A stretch of 64,000 bases of DNA from JACCXM01 sp046328335 (lineage in GTDB: Bacteria > Chloroflexota > Chloroflexia > Thermomicrobiales > UBA6265). Below, one piece after another: positions 1 through 7,308 of this stretch. The notes beneath the pieces are model-generated. The model searched no databases. It had not been told where the DNA came from and was given only the letters and a program-made list of their open reading frames with translations. A program made the translations under genes and the position numbers. The stretch lies in NCBI GenBank assembly GCA_046328335.1, contig JAXLWU010000018.1:1-64000 (forward strand), given 5' to 3'. Each line of letters opens with the position of its first letter. Within the stretch, counting starts at the first letter, position 1.

Positions 1-175
1 GTGCCAGGTGACCGTCAACGGCAGGCCGATTTGCGCCCTCACGGGGGATGGCATCTGTACCGAATGCCGCAGCAACGGCGATTGCGTCCCCGTCGAAGGC
101 GCCGGTGCGTTCTGCATCGTCTGCGACAACTGTACTGAGTCCACCAGTTGCGTCTGTCCGCGCACGGTGGCGTGA
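1..175 (+). CDS. C-terminal fragment of a secreted Cys-rich protein (5' end outside window)
   Basis: The reading frame is open from the window edge (codons from base 2) to a TGA at 173-175, giving 57 residues of which ten are Cys. Pairs such as CTEC, CIVC and CVC recur with Gly, Asn and Thr between them. This is the composition of a disulfide-rich extracellular domain, not of a zinc enzyme, but the missing N-terminus means no signal peptide can be checked. The next gene on the same strand also encodes a Cys-rich exported protein, so the two may be a related pair. Function unknown. The frame is supported by its cysteine pattern and by the absence of a better frame. Confidence 0.55.
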   Translation, partial: CQVTVNGRPICALTGDGICTECRSNGDCVPVEGAGAFCIVCDNCTESTSCVCPRTVA

Positions 176-515
176 ACGATCACCGCCCGGCTGCGGGAAC
201 TGAAAAACAGACAGGTCTCAGTGCTCGACACTGGGATGACAGAACACGTCAAGTGAGATCCTGGACGAAGTGCCCACCGATCCTCGGTGATCTGCTGGAT
301 TCACGGCTGCATCGCCTGGTCCAGCACCGCGGGTTGGAGGAAGTATTCCCGTGCCTCAGGGGAATCACCGTGCTCCTGTCCGCCACCGGTAGGGAATACC
401 TAACGTCCGTCATTTTTGCTCCAAAAGAGTGTTTGACCGGAACCAAAAGCGTCGTACACTGCGTTATCCACAGGGGAGACGACGCCGCCTCCTTCGCGGT
501 AGTCTGAGGACGACC
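176..515. other. Intergenic region without a convincing gene
   Basis: About 340 bases between two Cys-rich protein genes. The open frames here give low-complexity, Arg-rich or unstructured translations and look spurious. The only signal I can support is a promoter at 433-460 just before the next gene. Confidence 0.5.
433..460 (+). promoter_or_regulatory. Sigma70-type promoter for the Cys-rich exported protein
   Basis: TTGACC at 433-438, a 16-nt spacer and TACACT at 455-460. The predicted start near 467 leaves a leader of about 49 nt carrying a GAGGAC ribosome-binding site 5 nt before the ATG at 516. Both hexamers are close to consensus. Confidence 0.5.
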
Positions 516-1445
516 ATGCGGGATCGACAATTCGACGCCTTCGTCCGCTCGTTTGGGGCCTCCGGCAATCGGCGGCAGATCATTGCCGTGGTGGTTGGCG
601 GTTTGTTCGCATTGCAACGAGTCACCACGGAGGCAGCGCAACCAGGCCCGGCCAGTTGCGCGGCCGAAGGTGATGTTTGCACCCTCCTCTATGGCTGTTG
701 CGAAGGCCTGACCTGCGCCACCTCCGCCATCAATCCGAGTTACGGCGTCTGTGTCCCCGGCAGCGGCGGCATGGTCACCACGGGAACGGCGTTGGTCCTC
801 CCCTTCGACGAAGGCGACGGCACGACCACCCAAACCCAAACGACCACCACGACGACGACATCCACCACCTCGACCACTGATCCAAAAGCCGAACGGCAGG
901 CCCAGTTGCAGGAAAAGCGCACACGGCGTAAGTCAAAACAGAATACGCAGCAGGACCGGCGTCAACTCCACCGAACCGAACTCAATGACCGCCGTGAGGC
1001 TCATCAGGGTCCGAAGGTCGATTTTGAAGTTCTCAATGCGGACAATAGTTTCGATGCCGAGCTGGTTCGAGTGACAAATCGAGATGACGTGGGCGCCTAT
1101 GTCACGAATCTCGAACCTATGAGATTCGCGAGCATCAGTGCAATGCTCGATGGTTACGTGTATATATCAGCAGGCACGTCACATATCTTCCGATCCGGTC
1201 GGACTGCACTGATTCCCGAACCATCCAATGTTACTACCTGGACGAGCGAAGAAATCTGTAAAGATGACAGTCTCGACGGCTTCATCTTTAGCGTCTCGTT
1301 TTCCTCGACCGGCTCGGCCAGAGAATACCGGTTGATGTGCGACGGTACACTTCGATCCGGTGACAACCATCGCAAGAACAAGCAGTCCCAAGGCGACAAG
1401 AGCAAGCGGCGCAAGCATCAGAAGTCGCGCGGCAAGGGCAAGTAG
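516..1445 (+). CDS. Exported Cys-rich protein with knottin-like Cys spacing and Thr-rich linker
   Basis: 309 residues. The N-terminus (MRDRQFDAFVRSFG, RR at 19-20, then a hydrophobic stretch 22-33 ending near residue 40) is a Tat- or Sec-like export signal of a kind I associate with Thermomicrobia secreted proteins. Six Cys at 48, 55, 61, 62, 67 and 79 follow C-x6-C-x5-CC-x4-C-x11-C, which fits the inhibitor cystine knot consensus. A Thr-rich linker at 103-121 follows, then a basic charged stretch, a beta-rich domain at 167-276 with two more Cys, and a Lys/Arg-rich tail. A start at 516 is preferred over an in-frame one at 429 because GAGGAC lies 5 nt upstream and the signal peptide begins there. 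Function unknown; binding to a surface or to another organism's proteins is conceivable. Confidence 0.7.
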   Translation: MRDRQFDAFVRSFGASGNRRQIIAVVVGGLFALQRVTTEAAQPGPASCAAEGDVCTLLYGCCEGLTCATSAINPSYGVCVPGSGGMVTTGTALVLPFDEGDGTTTQTQTTTTTTTSTTSTTDPKAERQAQLQEKRTRRKSKQNTQQDRRQLHRTELNDRREAHQGPKVDFEVLNADNSFDAELVRVTNRDDVGAYVTNLEPMRFASISAMLDGYVYISAGTSHIFRSGRTALIPEPSNVTTWTSEEICKDDSLDGFIFSVSFSSTGSAREYRLMCDGTLRSGDNHRKNKQSQGDKSKRRKHQKSRGKGK

Positions 1446-1463
1446 GGCAGGTCGGCTGTTGGG

Positions 1464-2384
1464 GTGGTTGCGTACGTTTTTCGTCGTGGGCTGCGCACCG
1501 CGCTCGTTCTGATAATCGCCTCCACCGCGGTCTTCTACGGTCTCCGCTTCGCCCCGGGCGATCCCACCGGCGGCGTCCTCAGCCCCACCGCGCTCGAGGA
1601 GGTCCGCGCCGCCTACCGCGAACGACTCGGTCTGAACAAGCCGATTCTCGTCCAGTACGGCGTCTATCTCGGCAACCTCGCCCGCGGTGATCTCGGCACC
1701 TCGATCGTCACCGGCAAATCGATGAGCGAGCTCCTCGGCTTCTATGGCCGCAACAGTCTCGTCCTCGGCCTTGCCGCCACGTTTCTCATCTACGCGATTG
1801 GTCTCCCCCTGGGCGCGATTGCCGCCGCCCGCCGCAACACCGTCATTGACCAATTGATCACCGGCATCAGTGTCGCCGGCATGGGGATCCCCAACTTCTG
1901 GCTAGCCCTCCTCCTGATCTTCCTCTTCGCCTCCCGCCTGCACCTGCTCCCGTCCGGCGGTTGCTGTTCCCCCGCCCAGCTCGTCCTCCCCGCGGTGGTG
2001 CTCGCGGCGGAAGGGACCGCCGTGACCATCCGCATGACCCGCTCCTCGATGCTCGAACAACTCGGCCACGATTTCGTCCGCACCCACCGCGCCAAAGGTC
2101 TCTCCGAGTCGGTTGTCGTCTATGGCCGGGTATTCCGCAACGCCCTCATTCCGGTCATCTCGCTCGCCGGGTTGCGGCTCGGCTGGCTCGTTGGCTACTC
2201 CCTCATCGTCGAAACCATCTTCCAGTGGCCGGGCGTCGGCTATCTCCTGGTCGATTCCGTGCTCCGCCGCGACTATCCGGTGGCCCAGTTCTTTTCGCTC
2301 CTGCTCGTCACCGTCGTGGTCGTGGCGAACCTGCTCGCCGACGTCGCCTATGGCGTTGCCGACCCCCGCATCCGGCATGCCTGA
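1464..2384 (+). CDS. ABC transporter permease, DppB/OppB type
   Basis: 306-residue inner-membrane permease of a peptide/nickel-type importer (BPD_transp_1 family). It has the DppB pattern: one N-terminal helix (about 9-28), the FAPGDP motif typical of this subunit, then five helices, with the cytoplasmic EAA-type loop (RAKGLSESVVVYGRVFRNAL) that docks on the ATPase. It ends in the usual DPRIR. The start is the GTG at 1464. The DppC partner begins 12 nt after its stop, so the two are co-transcribed. No binding protein or ATPase gene is adjacent; the upstream Cys-rich gene is not a transport component. The substrate cannot be deduced. The cognate ATPases may be supplied from elsewhere, for example the pair at 38744-40785. 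Confidence 0.9.
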   Translation: MVAYVFRRGLRTALVLIIASTAVFYGLRFAPGDPTGGVLSPTALEEVRAAYRERLGLNKPILVQYGVYLGNLARGDLGTSIVTGKSMSELLGFYGRNSLVLGLAATFLIYAIGLPLGAIAAARRNTVIDQLITGISVAGMGIPNFWLALLLIFLFASRLHLLPSGGCCSPAQLVLPAVVLAAEGTAVTIRMTRSSMLEQLGHDFVRTHRAKGLSESVVVYGRVFRNALIPVISLAGLRLGWLVGYSLIVETIFQWPGVGYLLVDSVLRRDYPVAQFFSLLLVTVVVVANLLADVAYGVADPRIRHA

Positions 2385-2396
2385 GCGAGTTCAGCG

Positions 2397-3299
2397 GTGG
2401 CGGTAGCCTCTCCCGGCGCTCCCTCCCTTCCTGGCGTCCTGCCCGCGCCCAACCCCGGCGCAGGTCCCCTGCTGCGCGCCTGGCGCCGCCTGTCGCGCAA
2501 TCGCCTCGTCCTCTTCGGGTCGCTAGTGGCGATTATCTACATCCTGCTCGGCGTGATCGGCCCCGCCTTCGCGCCATATAACTACGCCAAGCAGAATTTG
2601 CTTCAGGCCAATTTGCCACCGTTCAGCAAGGGGCACATCCTCGGTACCGATCAGGTCGGGCGCGACATGTATTCCCGGCTTGTCACCGGCATCCGCATCT
2701 CGCTCTTTGTCGGATTCGGCATTACCGCGATCGCGGCGGTCGTCGGCACCGCTGCCGGTGCGATCGCCGGCTACCATCGTGGCTGGGTCGATTCCCTCAT
2801 CAGCGCCATTATCGAGTTCACCTGGGGCTTTCCCCTGATTCTCCTCGCGGTGATCCTCGCCGGCTCGCTCGGTCCCGGTCTCCGCGCCACGATCCTGGCA
2901 GTCGGCTTCATCAACTGGGCGGGGTTCGCCCGCGTCATTCGCGGCGAGGTTCTCTCTCTGCGCGAAGCGGAGTTCGTGCAGTCGGCCCGCGCCTCCGGAC
3001 TGTCGGAATCGCGGATTCTCCTCCGCCACGTCCTGCCGAACGTGCTCGCCCCGGCACTGGTGCTCGCTTCATATTATGTCGCGCTTGGCATCGTCGTCGA
3101 GGCCGGTCTCTCCTTCATCGGCATGGGCGCGCAACCCCCGTTGCCGAGTCTGGGCGTGATGATCGCCGAAGGGCGCAACTACATGCTCCAGAATCACTGG
3201 GTCACGACCATTCCCGGTTTGGCGATCGTCACCGTCGTCCTCGGGCTCAACCTGCTCGGCGACGGCCTGCGCGACGTCCTCGACCCGCGAATGCGCTAA
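2397..3299 (+). CDS. ABC transporter permease, DppC/OppC type
   Basis: 300-residue second permease of the same importer. The N-terminal cytoplasmic segment and first helix (about 41-60), the ILGTDQVGRDMYSRL motif conserved in DppC proteins, five further helices, an EAA loop (SARASGLSESRILLRHVLPN) and the C-terminal GDGLRDVLDPRMR are all present. The GTG start at 2397 lies 12 nt after the DppB stop, implying translational coupling. Together with the preceding gene it forms a heterodimeric pore. It is an orphan pair with no binding protein or ATPase in the run. Specificity unknown. Confidence 0.9.
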   Translation: MAVASPGAPSLPGVLPAPNPGAGPLLRAWRRLSRNRLVLFGSLVAIIYILLGVIGPAFAPYNYAKQNLLQANLPPFSKGHILGTDQVGRDMYSRLVTGIRISLFVGFGITAIAAVVGTAAGAIAGYHRGWVDSLISAIIEFTWGFPLILLAVILAGSLGPGLRATILAVGFINWAGFARVIRGEVLSLREAEFVQSARASGLSESRILLRHVLPNVLAPALVLASYYVALGIVVEAGLSFIGMGAQPPLPSLGVMIAEGRNYMLQNHWVTTIPGLAIVTVVLGLNLLGDGLRDVLDPRMR

Positions 3300-3310
3300 G
3301 CCTGCACATG

Positions 3311-3545
3311 TCAGAATGATCGCAAGTTCGCGGTTTTTGTCGCACCAACATGAGCGATGGACTCCATCTCAGCCAATGTGATGCGCCCGATGCTTTGTGG
3401 CGCGATAACGACGTGCAACTCCCCCCGGATGTCGCCCCGAAGGTTCGGCAATTTCGCGAACGTCATCAACTTCACTGATCACCACCAGGACACAAATTTC
3501 CTCTTCCAATCGACCGCTGATACTGAATCCGGGTGAAGACTTCCC
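3311..3545 (-). pseudogene. Frameshifted remnant of an unidentified gene
   Basis: Read on the minus strand, one frame gives a protein-like segment (GFSISGRLEEEICVLVVISE) that degenerates near 3460. The neighbouring frame then continues with another protein-like stretch (LHVVIAPQSIGRITLAEMES) up to a stop at 3311-3313. Joined by one or two frameshifts they would make a plausible C-terminal domain. Its upstream end stops at the palindromic element at 3573. I do not recognise the family. The alternative is a chance open frame in GC-rich DNA. Confidence 0.3.
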
Positions 3546-3572
3546 TATTGAACACCAGCAACGGGACCTTGA

Positions 3573-3839
3573 GCCCCTCTCCCTGCGCACAGGCTCACAA
3601 GGGGAGGTATTTTTTGGGAAGTATTGGACCGTCGGTCTCGCGCCGCGGTGCCCGCGACGCCAATCGGCGTCGCCACGCCGGTTTTCGTCCCTCCCGACCC
3701 GGCGTCGAGCCGACCGTCGGCCGCTCCGATGGGCGAGCCATGCGGCGTCCGATGGCGAGCATTCCGCGCCAGATCCATTGCTTCCCCAAAAATACCTCCC
3801 CTTGTCAGTGCGCACAGGGAGAGGGGTTGGGGTGAGGGC
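3573..3839. repeat. Palindromic (MITE-like) repeat element with ~48-bp inverted arms
   Basis: The left arm (3573-3621: CCCCTCTCCCTG..CGCAC..CACAAGGGGAGGTATTTT) is mirrored by the right arm (about 3781-3827), whose reverse complement matches it with a few mismatches and small gaps. The arms enclose about 160 bp of GC-rich sequence with no gene. The right end carries a 23-bp block (3817-3839, starting GGGAGAGGGG) that recurs exactly at 32153-32175. Similar 'CCCTCACCCCAACCCCTCTCCC'-type blocks are common intergenic repeats in many bacteria. The structure resembles a non-autonomous mobile element, but no target-site duplication was identified. Confidence 0.65.
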
Positions 3840-3923
3840 ACACCCCACGATCAAACGCCTGTGGCCATCCGGAATCGACCCCACCTGGCACGAGTTTCGC
3901 CAATCGCGGATTGACGGGTCTTG

Positions 3924-4652
3924 CTAGCGTTTCCTGACCTTCGTCTCGATGCAGAGTTCCCAGCCAGCGAGACTGCCGGCGCCCGGCCCATCGGACCGAA
4001 TGAACAGTTGCCAACGTCCAGCCGGGTTCATCCCGTTGAAGACGACGAGCGACGACCCAGGTATCCGCTCCGGCGCTGGTGCGGGAAAGGCGTCCGTCTC
4101 CAGCGAGCCATTTCCCCCCGGTTGACCATCGCCACCCGATTGCCCATCTCCGCCCGACTGTCCGTTACCGCCGGTCGATCCGCTGCCGCCGGTCTCCGGC
4201 GCGCCGGAAACTTCGCCATCGCGATAGTTGACTGGCCGAAAACTGCCGGATGAAAGTGCGCTGGCTCGCGGCAGCCGTGATTTGGCATCATTGTCCAAAC
4301 GGATGGTGAGATCGGAGACATCTGTTTCGCCACCGGCATCGGCCATGACCAGTGCGGCACGGCCATTGGGGGCGACCAACATGACATCCACATCCTTCGG
4401 TGAGCCGTGGGAGAAGCCGATCAGCACGAGATCGAGATCGGCGATTTTTTCGTCATCCCGCCCGCGCACGTCGATCGTGTCGGGATAGCGGGTGGCGACG
4501 TTGACGCCTGGAAGCGAGAGGTAGGTGGAGGAATCGTATGACCGCTCCGACACCTTGTCGTCGGCGCGACCACGCTTGGCCCCGGTCCCGACGACAGGCA
4601 GCGCTCCAGTGATGACAATGGACAACAGCAACACGAGGACGCGGGCGTACAT
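3924..4652 (-). CDS. Exported proprotein-convertase P-domain-like protein with Gly-rich insert
   Basis: 242 residues. Residues 1-22 form a signal peptide (MYARVLVLLLSIVITGALPV). Residues 70-143 resemble the first half of a subtilisin/proprotein-convertase P-domain (IADLDLVLIGFSHGSPKDVD, then DVMLVAPNGRAALVMADAGG). Residues 203-236 resemble its end (FNGMNPAGRWQLFIRSD followed by GSLAGWELCIET). Between them lies a Gly/Asn/Ser/Gln/Asp repeat (161-183, GGDGQS units) that interrupts the fold. The ATG at 4652 is chosen over one 24 codons upstream because a GAGGAG site precedes it and the signal peptide starts there. No protease domain is attached, so it is probably a stand-alone surface or secreted beta-sandwich module. 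It diverges from the monooxygenase gene at 4736. Confidence 0.65.
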   Translation of the reverse strand: MYARVLVLLLSIVITGALPVVGTGAKRGRADDKVSERSYDSSTYLSLPGVNVATRYPDTIDVRGRDDEKIADLDLVLIGFSHGSPKDVDVMLVAPNGRAALVMADAGGETDVSDLTIRLDNDAKSRLPRASALSSGSFRPVNYRDGEVSGAPETGGSGSTGGNGQSGGDGQSGGDGQPGGNGSLETDAFPAPAPERIPGSSLVVFNGMNPAGRWQLFIRSDGPGAGSLAGWELCIETKVRKR

Positions 4653-4735
4653 GGCGGGGTCTCCTCGCGACAGAGAACGGTTGTCGCAGAATAGCGCATG
4701 AAACACGCTCCGGGAACCCATCACGGCGAGGCAAG

Positions 4736-5974
4736 ATGAACATGCATTTCAACTCGGACAGCATCCGGTGCGACGTAGCGATCGTCGGCGGCGGCGTCGC
4801 TGGATCGAGTATGGCGATCGCGCTGGCGCGCGCGGGCCGCTCTGTCGTCCTCATCGAGCGGGAAGCGGTCTTTCGTGACCGGGTTCGCGGCGACTCGCTC
4901 TTTCCCTGGGGTGCACTTGAAGCCTCCCGACTGGGGATCGCGGCGTTGCTCCCGCGATCAGGGGCACGTCCCCTGCCAATCTGGCAGTCCTACGACGGGA
5001 AGTCCCCGAACGCTCCCTATCGCTGGCGGGATGATGTGCCAAGCGGAGATGTGGTCTGGGGCGTCAATCACCCTGGTCTCCAAGAGACCCTGTTTGCGGC
5101 AGCCATCGAAGCGGGAGCCATGGCGCTGCGCCCAGCGAAGGCGGTCGCCCTTGGTGATGCTGTCGATGGCCATCATCGCGTAGTAGTTTCCGGCCCGTCG
5201 GGGCCGCTCGATATTCTGGCTCGTCTCGTCGTCGGCGCGGACGGCCGCGAATCGGGTGTCCGCAAGTGGATCGGGGCGGAGACGATCCGTGATCCGCTGC
5301 ACCACGTCATCGGCGGTTGCCTCGTCGCCGATCTCGATGTCGAGCCGGACGCCGCCCACCGCGCCAACTTTCCCGGTGGCATGAGCCTGATCTTTCGCCA
5401 TGCAAACGGCAACGCCCGCGCGTACGTCGTATGCGCTCCCGAACGAGCCGAGTCGATGCGCGGCGCTAACGCGCAATCGACATTCATCGCCCTCTGTGCC
5501 AGTGCGTTTCCCGATGGCGCCTTTGCAAGGGCCAGATCCGTCGGACCTGCCGCGTTCTTTCCGGGCATCGATGTCTTCGCCAGCAAGATCGCGGGCGATC
5601 GCATCGTCCTGATTGGTGACGCCGCCGGAGCAAACGACCCGAGCCAGGGACAGGGGTTGTCCCTCACGTTCCGCGACGTCCGCGAGTTGCATTCGCTTCT
5701 CGCCGAGGACGACTGGGACTCGGCAATCGCCGAGTTCGCGCGACGTCGTCCCGCCTGGTACGAGCCGCTGCGGGCGCTTGCCATGTGGGTTGGGCCGCTG
5801 GTTACGGATGTCGGGCCAGCCGCCGATGAGGCGCGAGAGCGCGCCGCCGCGGCCGAGGCCGCCGACCCATCACTCTGGGGCTATGCCGCCATTCATGCCC
5901 TCGGGCCGGAGGGCCTGCCGGTGTCGGAGGCAGCCCGGCGTCACGTCCTCGGCGAGGACGTGGCGGCGAACTAA
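4736..5974 (+). CDS. FAD-dependent monooxygenase/reductase (PHBH fold)
   Basis: 412 residues. The Rossmann FAD motif (VAIVGGGVAGSSMAIALARAG) is near residue 14, a DG-type motif (VVGADGRESGVRKW) lies mid-protein, and the second FAD contact is GDAAGANDPSQGQGL. This is the arrangement of group A flavoprotein hydroxylases and of geranylgeranyl-reductase-like proteins. Substrate unknown. GAGG lies 5 nt before the ATG. It stands alone on this strand, divergent from the P-domain gene and convergent with the ADP-ribosylglycohydrolase gene. A role in modifying an isoprenoid or aromatic compound is a guess only. Confidence 0.8.
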   Translation: MNMHFNSDSIRCDVAIVGGGVAGSSMAIALARAGRSVVLIEREAVFRDRVRGDSLFPWGALEASRLGIAALLPRSGARPLPIWQSYDGKSPNAPYRWRDDVPSGDVVWGVNHPGLQETLFAAAIEAGAMALRPAKAVALGDAVDGHHRVVVSGPSGPLDILARLVVGADGRESGVRKWIGAETIRDPLHHVIGGCLVADLDVEPDAAHRANFPGGMSLIFRHANGNARAYVVCAPERAESMRGANAQSTFIALCASAFPDGAFARARSVGPAAFFPGIDVFASKIAGDRIVLIGDAAGANDPSQGQGLSLTFRDVRELHSLLAEDDWDSAIAEFARRRPAWYEPLRALAMWVGPLVTDVGPAADEARERAAAAEAADPSLWGYAAIHALGPEGLPVSEAARRHVLGEDVAAN

Positions 5975-5975
5975 A

Positions 5976-6074
5976 GCGACAAGCAGAAGCCGTGTCAATC
6001 CGACGCCGGAGGAATCTTGTTGTCCGTCGTGCCACATACCGAACGCCGAGGTCCCTCGTTCCTCGGGACGACAC
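5976..6074 (+). repeat. Dispersed intergenic repeat, copy 1
   Basis: About 99 bp directly after the monooxygenase stop. It matches 22757-22856 through its length, with the last ~28 bases identical (block GGTCCCTCGTTCCTCGGGAC). The block can fold (GTCCC/GGGAC). Both copies sit just downstream of a plus-strand gene and face a minus-strand gene, so a 3'-end or terminator-like role is possible. Confidence 0.6.
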
Positions 6075-6127
6075 AACGTCCGCCCGTCGTTGTAACAACA
6101 GATCGAAATTTGCTCTCGAATCGCCAA

Positions 6128-7141
6128 TCAATACCGGGGCGGCAGTTCCGGTCGTGGACCATGTACCGGGCGTAAATCGATCACTTGCCCGGCTCGTTTC
6201 CGCGCGGCTTTGAAAAACCAGGGCCCGGCCAGTGACAGATAGATCCGGCCCTCGAGACCGTCGATCAGGCGCTGCGGAATGCCCGACGCCCCGTTTGCGG
6301 CGCCTGCCAGCGCCCCCGTCAGCGCCCCGATCGTGTCCGTAGCGCCGCCAGCAGCCAACGCTGCCGCCACCGCACGCGCGAACTCCGGCTCGAGCATCGC
6401 GGCGGCGAAGGCGGCTGGCACCACCTGAATCGCCTCGGACCCGGTCCCACTCGCATCGAGAATCTCCGTCAGCGAGCATCCCGCTCGAATGGATCCGTCG
6501 ATCTCTTGGAGACGAATCGCAAGATCGCCGGTTCCCAGAAATGCTGCCGTCTCGCCCGCCCAGGTCTCGCGCGGCTCGCCGCGGGCGGCGAGGCGAACGC
6601 CGAGCGCCACCGCGGTGGCCGCATTGAATGCGGCGGGAGAGCCATGTGTCAGGCGAACGACGGCTTCGACATCCTGCCGCAAACGATCTGGATCGAAGGT
6701 GCCCATCGAGTGTATCAATCCGATCGGCACCCCGCGCGACGCGACACTTCCCGTCGCCACGTCATCGTCCGACATCGGCACGGTGAATTCGAGCGTTTCC
6801 GCCGCGCGATCGAGCGCCGCCTTCGTCGAATCGTCCATCCAATTGCGCGACGGTCCGGCCGCAAGGTGGAGCATGCGGACTCCCGCCGTTTCCGGATCGA
6901 AACACCCTTCGTTGACCGTCATCGACTCGATGATGCAGAGCGCGAACTCGGTCTCGTCAGTGAACTCGCCGGGATTCACTTCCGCCGCATCGGGTATGGC
7001 GACCCCGTGATAACGATCCACTACTCCATACGTGCTGGCTATTTCGCCGCGGCTCAGTCCGCGCATGGGGGCGCCGAGCGCGTCACCGATCCCCATGCCG
7101 AGCAGCGCTCCCAAGAACCTGTTTTCGTTGCTGTCTGGCAT
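6128..7141 (-). CDS. ADP-ribosylglycohydrolase (DraG/ARH) family protein with altered metal motifs
   Basis: 337 residues. The N-terminal GALLGMGIGDALGAP is the family signature. The metal-binding TDDT motif is present as FTDETEF (Thr61-Asp62-Glu63). The C-terminal GGDTDT motif reads GGATDTIGALTGALAGA, so the first Asp of the D-x-D pair is Ala. In characterised members these acidic residues hold two divalent metals used to remove ADP-ribose from proteins or from O-acetyl-ADP-ribose. The fold looks complete, so it may bind rather than hydrolyse, or act on another substrate. No ADP-ribosyltransferase gene is nearby. It stands alone, convergent with the monooxygenase gene. Confidence 0.8.
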   Translation of the reverse strand: MPDSNENRFLGALLGMGIGDALGAPMRGLSRGEIASTYGVVDRYHGVAIPDAAEVNPGEFTDETEFALCIIESMTVNEGCFDPETAGVRMLHLAAGPSRNWMDDSTKAALDRAAETLEFTVPMSDDDVATGSVASRGVPIGLIHSMGTFDPDRLRQDVEAVVRLTHGSPAAFNAATAVALGVRLAARGEPRETWAGETAAFLGTGDLAIRLQEIDGSIRAGCSLTEILDASGTGSEAIQVVPAAFAAAMLEPEFARAVAAALAAGGATDTIGALTGALAGAANGASGIPQRLIDGLEGRIYLSLAGPWFFKAARKRAGQVIDLRPVHGPRPELPPRY

Positions 7142-7308
7142 CTGATCTATCCGCTATCCAGCCACATAGATCCTGCATGCGATCGACCGTCGATGGCCGA
7201 ATTTCGGCAGGCCCAACTCAACCGCAACCCTAGCATCAACCCGCGGAGTGCGTTGTAGACTCCCGGCAGGCCAATTCCGGGTGCGAATGGCGCGAGAGGG
7301 GAGATTCG

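Larger units (their letters stand above)
3300..3923. other. 624-bp non-coding region between permease and P-domain genes
   Basis: No intact gene is credible here. The region holds a frameshifted coding remnant on the minus strand (3311-about 3545) and a large palindromic repeat element (3573-3839). The open frames inside the element exist on both strands because of its symmetry and low stop frequency. The remaining 85 bases before the minus-strand stop at 3924 show nothing. Confidence 0.5.

Noticed and set aside
148..507. 119-residue open frame on the plus strand
   Set aside because: The translation has no domain pattern, overlaps the end of a Cys-rich coding frame and contains the promoter of the next gene.
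3533..3914. Several overlapping open frames on both strands inside the palindromic element
   Set aside because: They arise from the symmetry and high GC of the repeat, giving similar peptides (KIPPLV, KNTSPC) from both arms and both strands; none has a ribosome-binding site.
7142..7308. Possible sulfur-responsive riboswitch before the trans-sulfuration enzyme gene
   Set aside because: I looked for SAM riboswitch core sequences and terminator hairpins and found none.
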